A stretch of 64,000 nt of DNA, taken from assembly GCA_019426215.1 (NCBI GenBank), contig CM033396.1, forward strand, positions 24,877,101 to 24,941,100, in the 5' to 3' direction. Both the position numbers and the translations under genes were made by a program. Each line of letters starts with the position of its first letter. Positions within the stretch are counted from its first letter, which is position 1. Under the pieces are notes generated by a model, which was given only the letters and a program-made list of their open reading frames with translations, was not told where the DNA came from and made no database searches. The DNA comes from Buddleja alternifolia (taxonomy: Eukaryota; Streptophyta; Magnoliopsida; Lamiales; Scrophulariaceae). Below, in pieces: positions 52,983 through 62,370 of the stretch.

Positions 52983-54907
52983 TGATAAGAGGTGTTTTTA
53001 CGTGTTTTTAAGATCGTAATTCTTATGATTTGGATTCACTTATTGCTTAAATCATGTCACATTTGCATTTAATAGGTGTGTTAAGTGAATACAGGTAATA
53101 AATGAGAATACATGAAGAAAAGGGAAGAAAAACGATGTACAAAACAAGTTCAAGCATGTTTTTCAACACCTAGGCGGTTTATGCATCTCCTACCACATTC
53201 GAGCGATAATTCCGTACATTTAGAGACCGACTTAGACAACGTTTCCTTCTATAAAGTTTTAGATGTATGTCTTAGCTTCAAATGGGAACTTGAAACATCC
53301 AAATCGGAGGTCTATAGAGATAATTGTGAAGGAAATACGATTGCTGCGCCGAACAGAGAAGTACATGTGCCAGGATACGCCCCAACGCCCTCCTAGTCAT
53401 GCCTAGGCATGGATAGTCCGAATGTTACTCCTTTTCAGCCTAAATTCCAGCATTATATGATGGGTAAGAATCACTTTTGGCCATAATTCAGCACATGTGT
53501 TGAGGGGTTGTCATAAGTGTGTTTCTTGGTAGATTTACTTTATGGGCGCTAAATCAGAAACAACCTCCATGTTGAAACGTAATTTAGGTATACTTAGCGA
53601 ACAAATGGGACAAAATGTCCTTCTGGAAAGTTGTAGATCTATGGTTTATCTGCACATGGGGACTTGAATCATCCAATTTAGAGTTCTGTGGAGAATTTTA
53701 TGAGGAAAATACTAAGACAGCACTGGAAAGCAAGAAAATGGCAGCATGCATGTGTTTTGTTGAAGTTTTCACATGGTTATGCTTGGAGGAATTCTTAAGG
53801 GCCGAAAGTTCAGCATTTTTTAGCTGGTTGGAATCTTAAAAGCCATACTTTAAGCATCACCTTAGGTGGAATTCTCATTGGGGAATTTTAATGGGAATTC
53901 TTAATGCAAACTTTAGTGGAATTTTGGCTATAAAAGGAGGGGGAACCCATACTCTTCATCATTCACTATCAATTTCAGATTCTTGGAGGAGAGGGGGCCA
54001 GCCCCTAATCTGATTTCTCCACCATTCATCACCATTCTTTATCACTCTTGGAGGGGAAAACTAGAGGAAGGAAAAGAGCTTAGGGATTGAAGGCTTAACT
54101 TCAAGATCCATCATTATTCACTTTTGAGGGAGTTTTTATAGCTTTTCATTATAATTATGTCTATGAACATGTGTATTAATTCATTTATGTTTTTCATATT
54201 ATCCATTATGAACTAAATTCATAAGACTAGGGCCATGTAAGGCCAAATTGTGATATATGCTTATAATAGATGATTGTTGAGGTTGTTCTTATATTGTTAT
54301 GTGATGTGAATTTGTGTTTTTGCCTATCTTGCATATACTTGATCACTATATGTTAGACTCTTATGCCTAGGTTAATATTTCGGGAGAAAATTGACTTAGG
54401 GTGCAAGAAATTCACATCATGACCCGTAACTAATGAGGAATTGCCCTAGACATAGGTAAAGAGTCCCGGGTGAAGTTGTTCGATTCAAATCGAGTGAACT
54501 CTAGTACGTTAATGCATGTTTAGTGGTTAGATTTCTGGATAGGAATATTTGGAAAATCACGATCTAAGCATAGGAGTTTATACGCGAGACATCGGTTATT
54601 CTCTACCCTCGGAGTTCTCACCATAACAATATAAGCGTAATTCTTCAACTAGAATCTTTATAAGTATAATTGATCAATTTGAACCTAGCATGTGCCTTAG
54701 TCTCCCTTTATACTTTGTGTAAAATCAATTGTGTAATCTTGTTCTTATTGTATGCAATTTTACCTATAATTTACTTTAATTATATTTGTTCTTTTTTTAA
54801 AATCATAAACTAAAATTCAAGTCTCCGTGGTTCGACAACCCGGACTTTTAGTCCACTTATTACTACACACGACTAGTGCACTTGCTATTGTAGCACGTTA
54901 GCTTTTA
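52983..54907 (+). repeat. 3' LTR of G2 (1925 bp, last 8 bases missing)
   Basis: Aligns with 43871-45794 throughout. It stops at GCTTTTA before GAAGA; the expected GCGTGTCA is absent. A short AG repeat at the break fits a microhomology deletion. Confidence 0.93.
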
Positions 54908-54912
54908 GAAGA

Positions 54913-55130
54913 CCTCTAAATTGGACAAATGCAAGACATTTACCATGATTTAATCAGGACGCTCAGGATCCCTCTAAGGGATTGGGTGGAAAGGTTGCTG
55001 GAGTTGAATCTAAGCGCTAAAAATCGAAGCGAGGACTACTATAAAGTCTATCTGACAACTATGATAGACATCAACCGAGTCCTTCTGGATCTAGAGAACG
55101 AAATTCTCTAGGAAGAGGCTTCCAGGAAGC
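54913..55130 (+). pseudogene. End of the extra 3' gene of S (right unit)
   Basis: Resumes after G2 with TCTAAATTGG, then MQDIYHDLIRTLRIPLRDWV, LNLSAKNRSEDYYKVYLTTM, and a TAG near 55110. Matches 28556-28775 in the left unit. Confidence 0.75.
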
Positions 55131-55404
55131 GGCAAAGGAAATGATTTTTGTGTTTTATCTTTTATTTCTTTGTGTATGTTATCGCTTTTTACTTTTTCAG
55201 CACAAATCATGTACTCTTTTAATTCCATATGTATATGAATGAATGATTTATTACTGAAACATCTTGTTGAGGCTAATCTAACATTAACTAACTTATCTAA
55301 CTTTCTAACGCTAACTTATACTTATTTTTGGCTTTTCTTTAAACTCTTAAACTATAAAAGAGGTATAAGAGTTAAGGTCTTGACATCATCAAGAAGGGGG
55401 AAAT
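55131..55404 (+). other. 3' untranslated region and polypurine tract of S (right unit)
   Basis: Non-coding; ends AAGAAGGGGGAAAT (55391-55404), a clear polypurine tract, before the LTR. Confidence 0.85.
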
Positions 55405-56882
55405 TGTTAGGAAATTTCATGTTAGATGTTTTGATGATGACAAGAATAGGACTTTATGTTAGACCACAAAAATAATGTAAGTTTATGTTTTCATCGAATA
55501 ATTGTATAAGCATTTGAAAGTTTGTAATTTTGTTAGGCTTGTAGTTTTTATCTTTGTAGATTTTAGACTAAGTATTTGATACGGAGTCTCTAATAGAATT
55601 CTAGGTGAGTCTATCAAAGATGAAGTTGAAGATCAGCGTCTGAAGTCAAGTGAAGATGAAGATTTGTTCTTAGCGTCTGTCAAACACTAAAGGACTATTT
55701 CAGGGTTGTGGGATCAAGGGATCAAGGATTAGATTCACCTGAAATAAATTCTCAAGTCATGGAGCACTAAAATGCAATCATCAACGGACATTTATTTCCA
55801 ACGGGAAATAAATTCAAATGCATTAAATGCTAGATAAGTGCGTTAAATGTGATAATCTATTATGACTTGTGGACAAGCCACCTTTTGACTAGACTATCAG
55901 AAATCAGAGTTCAAAGTCTACTCCTGTCCAATCAGAACCAGCAAAATTTCAGGAATGTTAGAAAAGGGACTGTTTAACGCGCTGTATGAGAGACACGCGC
56001 CAACATGTGTGCAACGGGCAAATCCCAAGAAATATCTATAAATAGTACCTCCCCAGCAAACCCTAATTACACACTTACATGCACAAGATAAAGGTTTAAA
56101 CTTTGCTAAAATTGTTTGAGAGAAAAGCTTATAAACTCCATAGCCAAAAATCCTCTCAAGCTTTTCATACACATTCCAAAGACAGTTAAATATATCTCAA
56201 ACCTCTTCAAAGAAATACCTAAACTCCTATTGGGATATCCCAAGTTGTTTGAAAAATCAAACAAACTCGTGGCTAAACCCTCAACCTCTTTCATCTGAGT
56301 GAGAAAGTTGTTGATTCTACAAGCAGCATTTCTGTGTGAGAGAAGCTTGTTAAAGAAGGTCTTTATTGGAGCTGAAGTTTGTGTGATCAAGGAGCTCAAG
56401 ATCATCTTTCCTTTCATTTATTTTGTAGAATCCTCCGTGTGATCCTTTAATAATCAATTTAGTGAAATTCCTCCAACTGCAAAGGAGACGAAGGACGTAG
56501 CTTGGACTACATCACCCAGTGAACCTTACAATATCATGTGTTATCTACTGCTTTATTGTTTTGTTTTACATCTTCATATTGTATCATTGAAAAAGCATTA
56601 CAACGGGTAAGTGACTAATTGGCAAAAGAAAATTCTAAGCTTTAAAATCATTTTCGCTGTGCTAACCCTGATTAAGAAATTAAAACATTACCCTACTTTG
56701 GTAATTGTTCAAATGACTAAGTCTAAGTTATCTAATTCTAAAGCACCTGACCTAGCGCTCAGTTTACTAAGCGTTCAAAATCTTCAAAAGTGATACCAAT
56801 TTTTAAAAGTCGAAAAAAATTTCAGGGTCTATTCAACCCCCCCCCCCCTTCTAGACCCATCGTATGCCACTTGGGACGATCA
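55405..56882 (+). repeat. Right (3') LTR of composite S (1478 bp)
   Basis: TGTTAGGAAATTTCATG to GGACGATCA, then duplication TGATG. TATA-like TATAAATA at 56037-56044, the same place as in the middle LTR. A run of about 12 C lies near 56837-56848. Confidence 0.92.
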
Positions 56883-56887
56883 TGATG

Positions 56888-58163
56888 TCTCCGAAGGGAT
56901 GTTATCTTGTTCTTCCAGAATAATCTTTCTACCTTCACCACCTTCTCGAATGAATTCTTCTTTAAGAAAGTGGGCTTGTAAAGACACAATGATCCTATGA
57001 TCATTTTGCAGGTAAAAGAGGTATCCCATCAAATCTACGGGAAAACTGATAAAATGTCTTTTGAAGGATCTATCCTCTAGTTTCTCTACCTTGGTCCTCT
57101 TTACATATGTTGGGAAACCCCATATCTTTATGTACTTGAGACTAGGCTTCCTACCGCTCCGTATTTCTTATGGTGTAGTGGGAACAGATTTCGAGGGACA
57201 TTTGTTTAGAATATGCGCAACTATAAGCAAAGCATGTTCCAACAAGGAAATGGGTAAATCAGTGTAGCTAAGCATGGAGCGTATCATGTCCAACAGAATA
57301 CGATTCTTGTTTTTAGCTACCCCATTAAGTTGTTGAGTTGCTGAAGGAGTTAGTTGTAATATTATGCCTTGTTCTTTTAAAAACTCATCAAACTCGGCAC
57401 TCATGTATTCGCCACCTCGATCAGATCTAAGTGTCTTAATGTTGTGCCCAATTTGTTTTTCAGTTAAAGCTTTGAATTCCTTGAACCATTCAAGTGTCCG
57501 AGGCTTATACTTCATCAGATAAACTAGACCATACCTATAGTGGTCATCTGTGAAGGTTATAAAGTACTGAAAACTTCCAAGAGCCGCATCCTTGAGGGGC
57601 CCACAAACGTCAATGAGAATTAATCCTAAAACTTCATTTGCCCTTTTGAAATGTCCAGTATATGGTGACCTAGTCATCTTGCCTTTAAGGCATGATTCAC
57701 AAGTAGGATAAGGGTCAGACCCAAGTGGGCCAATAAGCCCACATTTTTGCAACTCATGAATCTTAAATTCACCAGCATGTCCTAGTCTAAGGTGCAATAG
57801 GAGTTTTTGGTTTACTCCACTCATGCTACGTTATCTAGTCATAGTATTAACCATACATTGATTTTGGACATTCAAATAGTATAACCCATTAATTAAAGAT
57901 GCAAAGCCAACACACTTATTTCCAAAATAAATATCACAAGAATTATGTTTAAAAGAAAACATATATCCTTTCTTGACCAATATAGGAATAGAAACAATAT
58001 TCTTGAGCCCATTAGGCAAAACTAGGCAATCATCTAAAATAATTTGACGTTCAGAAAATAATGTAATAGAAGTAATTCCAATGTGTGTCGCAGCCACGCT
58101 AGGTCCGCTTCTAACATTGATCATCATTTCCTTCTCATCCATGTTTCTACTTACCTCCAGATC
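56888..58163 (-). pseudogene. C1 copy Y pol, integrase and protease part
   Basis: 5' half of the pol whose 3' half is 26236-27987. From the right: protease end CVLNQDLE region with NMDEKEMMINVRSGPSVAAT, LPNGLKNIVSIPILVKKGYM, GLYYLNVQNQCMVNT (58142-57831). Integrase 57824-57168: LHLRLGHAGEFKIHELQKCG, SCLKGKMTRSPYTGHFKRAN, LIDVCGPLKDAALGSFQYF, TDDHYRYGLVYLM (Asp), TLRSDRGGEYMSAEF (Asp), LLDMIRSMLSYTD, AHILNKCPSKSVPTTP. The stretch 57167-56888 reads to KVVLEEQDNI-like wording. Long open segments show less damage than copy X, although the expected AERxNRTL glutamate region reads AKNKNRIL. Confidence 0.85.
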
Positions 58164-58767
58164 CTAGTTCAAAACACATATATGAGCACCAGCACCAGAA
58201 TCTAGAATCCAAGAAGTAGAAAATATCATCATAGAACAATTTATTTCAAAAACATAAAGTTCTATACTTGCTTTATTTTCTACTTTCAGCTTCCGATAGT
58301 CACGCTTCCAATGCCATGCTTCTTTGCAGTGGAGGCATATGTCTGTCTTCTTAGGGCCCTGCTCTTGAACCTCTTCTTTTGGTTTGCCTTGCCTTTGGTC
58401 TTCCCACAAGTTTTTTCCACTCCCAGTTGCTTCTTGCCTCGTTTCTGCTACTGAGTTTTTGAAGTCTTAGTAGTAACGACCAAAGCAATCTCTTTCGTCT
58501 TGGGGTCCATTTGTAATTGATCATTTGAGAATTTGTTCAAAAGACCCGGCAATGAACACTCAATGTCATTCATATTGAAATGCACTATGAATTGCGAAAA
58601 AGACTTGGGTAGTGACTGCAGGATGAGATCAGTATGAAGCTAGAAGTCCATAGAGAAGTCGAAGGCCTCCAATCTCTCAAACATGGAGATCATCTTCAAA
58701 ACATGATCCCCAACTTTCTCTCCTTCCTTCATTCTTGCCCCAAAGATTTGACATGAGATCTCATAAC
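58164..58767 (-). pseudogene. C1 copy Y gag fragment, truncated
   Basis: Protease start ILDSGAGAHICVLN (58210-58164), zinc knuckle CLHCKEAWHWKRDY (last Cys changed to Tyr, CX2CX4HX4Y), basic linker, then SLPGLLNKFSNDQL-like Gag wording toward 58560 and the RMKEGEKVGDHVLKM region near 58690-58740. Stops matching copy X at CTCATAAC (58767), where unrelated sequence begins. The N-terminal Gag, leader and 5' LTR of Y are absent from the window. Confidence 0.82.
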
Positions 58768-58870
58768 ATCGATATCTCTGATGATGTGAAATCTTTTTTC
58801 AATATGTTTTGCCTTGCTGTGAGACCTGGTTCATTGGGTTGCGTATTGCTCCATTTTTGTCATAATAAAG
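58768..58870 (-). pseudogene. Orphan copia RNase H fragment
   Basis: Minus strand: YYDKNGAIRNPMNQVS, one frame change, then HSKAKHIEKRFHIIRDI. This is the end of the copia RNase H domain (D.. AI .NP..H.R.KHI....H.IRD). The wording differs from C1 (KYHIIREIIG near 26380), so it comes from another family. Squeezed between the truncated gag of C1-Y and LINE A, it marks a breakpoint. Confidence 0.75.
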
Positions 58871-58971
58871 TGGGAGGGTGGGGAATGAAACCTTCAAACA
58901 TAAATCAACAAATACCTTTTCTCCTTTTTCTCACGGTGCATGATAGAACAATAACATGCACGAGACTCTCT

Positions 58972-60180
58972 ATGGTGGCCGTCGATGGCGAGCAACAAGT
59001 TGGGGAAAGATCTAGAGGTGTTCAAGAGGAACTAGGGCAAAATTTGGGGAAGATTGAGGAACTAATACAGAAAGCTAAGGGATCGAGCGGGGTACAGGAG
59101 ACTGAAAAAGTGATCGCTCAAACGTTATAAGACAGTATCAGGAGGAATCAAAGGGAAAGGGACAAATCACCAATTATTGAGATCCCTGAAATCGAAGTGG
59201 AACCAAAGGAGGCCAGCCAAGCGCAAACAGAGGGATCGATTTGGGACAAGTTTGATGTCAATAAATTGAGGAATCCTGGATGCAAGCTCGAATATGTGGC
59301 TCCAATGGAGAAAGAAGAATAGAACGTGGGGAGTATTGCTGAAGAGGGTGTCAAAATGGAGGTGGAGTACTGGAGTACAGCGCTGGTGTGCTATGTTCTG
59401 TGAGCAAATTCCCCATATCCGGTGATGAATGGCTTCCTGCGGCGAATATGGGGTAAGTATGGTATTGACAAGATACTGTTAATGCCAAATGGACTTTTCT
59501 TAGTCAAATTTAGTAGTATAGAATCAAGAGATGCAGTCATGGATATTGGAGTTTATCACTTTGACAAAAAGCCACTGATAATGATGCCTTGGAATGAGAA
59601 TAAAAATTATATGAAGCAAGCAGTAGACAAAGTGCCTGTATGGATGACCTTGGAAGGTTTACACTTAAAATACTGGGGGAGTAAGGCTCTAAGTAAAATA
59701 GCAAGCCTGGTAGGAACCCCTATCATGGCTGATAAGATGACAGTGGAGAAAGAACGGGTCCAATATGCTAGGGTGTTGGTGGAAGTGGATCTTAAAAATA
59801 TGCCAGATAAAATCTATTTTCAGAATGAAAAAAGGATTCTAATTGACTAGCCAGTCAAGTATGAATGGAAGCTTATAGAGTGTGCTTACTGCCATAATTA
59901 TGGACATGAAGAAAAGGCTTGTAGGGAAAAAACAGGGGGCCAAAGTGTGGAGACCAAAAGCACAGACACAAAATCCAGAAGAACAAGAAACAAGGCAGAA
60001 CAGTCAAAATACACTACAGGAACAATCAGGCGATGGAAGGCCAATGGAGCAGAGCACAAGGGTTCCAGGACAAAATGGAGAACATTGGAATATGATCACT
60101 AGAATAGGGAGGAAATCATTACAGTATGAGATAGTAGCAGCAGAGTCAAGTACATCAAGGAACAAGGAGACACACATGTA
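58972..60180 (+). pseudogene. LINE A ORF1 (DUF4283 domain, zinc knuckle)
   Basis: Probable ATG at 58972 (MVAVDGEQQVGERSRGVQEE). One frame runs to about 60100 with stops at 59128, 59320, 59401 and 59848. DUF4283-like part 59422-59850: GKYGIDKILLMPNGLFLVKF, FDKKPLIMMPWNENKNYM, VPVWMTLEGLHLKYWGSKAL, GTPIMADKMT. After the TAG: KYEWKLIECAYCHNYGHEEK, containing a perfect knuckle CAYCHNYGHEEKAC (CX2CX4HX4C) near 59880-59925. ORF1 proteins of plant L1 elements bind the element RNA. The early stops make it non-functional. Confidence 0.83.
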
Positions 60181-60218
60181 AGTTGAGCCAGGGGCAGTTA
60201 CCATTATAGTATTAGACC

Positions 60219-60985
60219 ATGCAGACAATAGCAGCTTGGAATGTTAGGGGGATGAATACTAATAGTAAGTAGAGTGATGTAAAAAACTTCTGTAATAAAA
60301 ACATGGTGGGAATGATGGGCATATTAGAGCATAAAATAAAGGAAAAAAAACAAAAAGAAGTATACCAAAATATTTGTTCAGGGTGGGGATGGGTTACTAA
60401 TACCAGTTATGATCCAAGAGGAAGAATATGGCAAATGTGGAGACCTGAGGTATAGGAAGTGGATGTGAGAAAAACAAGTGCTCGGTTGATTCATATCTTA
60501 GTGAAGAATAAAATTACACAAAAAAAGGTTTTTATCACTTTTGTGTATGCTCATAACAAAGCTAGTGAAAGGGAGGAGTTATGGACTGATTTAAAGGAGG
60601 TTGCTCTATCCATTAGAGAGCCTTGGGTAATATTAGGAGACTTTAACTGTGTATTAAAAGTGGAGAACAGAATTGGAGGGAATCCAGTCAGTGTAAATGA
60701 AATGGAGGAGTTTAAGGAGTGTATAGAGGAATGTGAAATAGAGGAGATGAAATGGTCAGGTTGTGCATACACTTGGTATAACAATCATGAGCAAGGTCAG
60801 AGAATATACTCTAAAATTGATAGAGTATTCATGAATACTCAGTGGAGTGTGGATTGTTAGGGGACTGAAGCAGTTTTCCTTCCTGCTGGACTATCAGATC
60901 ATAGCTCTATGATTATCAAGAACTATAATATACAAGAGAAAAGAAAGACACCATTCAAATTTTTTAACATGTGGACTGGCTCCTC
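60219..60985 (+). pseudogene. LINE A ORF2, endonuclease domain
   Basis: ATG 60219: MQTIAAWNVRGMN, then GILEHKIKE (catalytic Glu), WVILGDFNCVL (Asp-Asn pair), YTWYNNHEQGQRIYSKIDRV, GLSDHSSMII (Asp-His). These are the motifs of the APE-type endonuclease that nicks the target. In-frame TAGs near 60270, 60453 and 60858. It stops at FKFFNMWT where LINE B begins. RT may lie beyond the right edge of the window. Confidence 0.85.
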
Positions 60986-61038
60986 CCAATTTCTTTTTCT
61001 TTTTATGAAACGGGGAGAAGAGGGGTACCCTAGTGGAA

Positions 61039-61570
61039 TTATCCCGACATGCCGAGATGTAAAGTGACTAATCTATGCCATGTAACTTCATTGTGGTCTT
61101 GTTCCAGGAAGTCATGTAACTCCTCAATTGGTCTTTCCACAATGCCGAAGTTCCGTTGAAAGCCTTTTTTTGCCATAAAGTCCATCGTTTTGTTAGCTTC
61201 CCAGTAAATATGGTTAACTCGAGTTTCCCAAGGCCTATCTAAGGCTCGGCGGATGTGAGAAATGATATCAAAATCTCGATGAGTGAAGGTCCCATGAAGG
61301 ATGCTCTCATATGCTTCTTTAGAGTCCGTTTCGACGTGAATAACATTTCCATGCAAGCCTCGATCTACGTCTATCCCCTTAATAATTGCAATAAGCTCAG
61401 CTCGAAGCACAGTGTTAGCTTCCACACGCCCAAGGAACCCCCGGATCCATCATCCCTGTGAGTCTCGTGCAAGCCCTCCCACGTTGGCTTACATATCCAC
61501 TTGTTGAGAGCACGTCACATTCACTGCTGAGTCCACGTTGATCTTTATTATGCCTCTCTCTCTGGTCTAC
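61039..61570 (-). pseudogene. LINE B RNase H domain
   Basis: From the right: GIIKINVDSAVN (first Asp), a stop or two near 61490, then NTVLRAELIAIIKGIDVDRG (Glu), VIHVETDSKEAYESIL (Asp), HIRRALDRPWETRVNHIYWE (His/Asn region) and the terminal stop at 61039-61041. This is the plant type of RNase H found at the C-terminus of L1 ORF2 (RVT_3-like). It degrades the RNA of the RNA-DNA hybrid. Confidence 0.83.
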
Positions 61571-62370
61571 GCCATCCCACTTGGATCACCTTAGAAATGT
61601 GCTCCTGATCACTACCATGATCATCCACTTGCCAGGCCTCACGGAATCTTTGAAGAGCCATGGGCCAATCCCAGCTCGGTTGCTCTCCTTCTCCACCGTG
61701 CCACGCTCAGTTACGTTCCTGCCAAATAAGGTTAACCATTTTAGTAAAAATAGTAGACCATTTGTTATCATATACCTGTTTCCCAATCAGTTTGGATGCA
61801 TTTCAATCCACCCATTCCTTCAACTCGAGCTCGAAGAACTTGTGGTCGTGCTGTGGGTCAATAAGTTGGCGCCAAAGGTGCGTACTCCATGGGCAGTCCC
61901 TGATAGCATGTAAAGTAGTTTCAATCGTATTCCCACAAAACTTGCATTCAACTGTATTCAAGATCCGATGGTGATACAAGGCCTCGGCGGTGAGGAGTTG
62001 TTATGTCGAAGCATCCATATGGTGAATTTCGGTGGTAAGCTCCTTATATCCACCATATACGGCCCCAATTCTTCTCCTCATTCCTTCGAACATTCTCGCT
62101 AACTAGTATTTTATACGCACTTTTGCAAGAGTAGATCCCAGAAGGAGTGTGTTTCCAGATAGGCATGTCATCATATTTGATGGTGTTGTCAATGTCAATC
62201 ATCTCCATCTCATCCCTTAACTCCTCCGGAAGATCCCCTATATTCCCCCAGTCACAGCCTTGTCCATGAATCCAATAGCTAGCAACACTGCGGGAAGCTA
62301 ATTCGGGGCTCATGGTTCGGCCGGTGCTATGCCTTAAGTTGAATTGAGTGACCCAATGGTCCCGCAAAAT
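61571..62370 (-). pseudogene. LINE B zinc-binding (zf-RVT) region
   Basis: 62367-62044: HWVTQFNLRHSTGRTMSPEL, GDLPEELRDEMEMIDI, WKHTPSGIYSCKSAYKILVS, then LPPKFTIWMLRHNNSS in another frame near 62040-61990, where plant elements have WKLLHNALPV-type wording. Several frame changes. The Cys/His cluster (CNSFVGIRLKLL-like, about 61950) is degraded. Confidence 0.7.

Larger units (their letters stand above)
43871..54907 (+). mobile_element. Athila-lineage Ty3/gypsy element G2, full length
   Basis: LTR (43871-45802), tRNA-Asp primer site, gag-pro-pol in one frame, 1.65 kb 3' non-coding region with conserved hairpins, polypurine tract and LTR (52983-54907). GAAGA flanks it at 43866-43870 and 54908-54912. 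The joined flanks restore GTTGAGAAGACCTCTAAATT, found uninterrupted at 28551-28569. The LTRs differ at scattered positions (a few dozen by eye), so G2 is older than element A. The 3' LTR lacks the last 8 bases (GCGTGTCA) of the 5' LTR. Confidence 0.93.
27988..56882 (+). mobile_element. Sirevirus-like Ty1/copia composite (S), nested in C1 copy Y
   Basis: Opens TGTTAGAAAATTCC at 27988, ends GGACGATCA at 56882, and is flanked by TGATG at 27983-27987 and 56883-56887. The joined flanks (GAACTGATG and TCTCCGAAGG) reproduce the uninterrupted sequence in copy X near 16128 (GAACTGATGTGTCCGAAGG). Contents: LTR fragment (27988-28084), 3' gene fragment (28085-28775), G3 remnant, LTR (32295-33717), an internal region with gag, pol and an extra 3' gene (33718-55404), and LTR (55405-56882). 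Gag wording, the extra ORF after pol and the long internal region suggest a Sirevirus (SIRE/Maximus). Three insertions or remnants (G3, reversed solo LTR, G2) lie inside. Confidence 0.85.
58871..60987 (+). mobile_element. LINE A (L1-type non-LTR retrotransposon), 5' part
   Basis: ORF1 with a DUF4283-type domain and CCHC knuckle, then the APE-type endonuclease of ORF2. RT is absent: the element is interrupted at about 60987 by the 3' end of LINE B. The 5' boundary is not sharply defined. Confidence 0.8.

Noticed and set aside
56837..56848. C-run in the S LTR and at 10332-10343
   Set aside because: Homopolymers, which may also contain sequencing length errors; no structural claim made.
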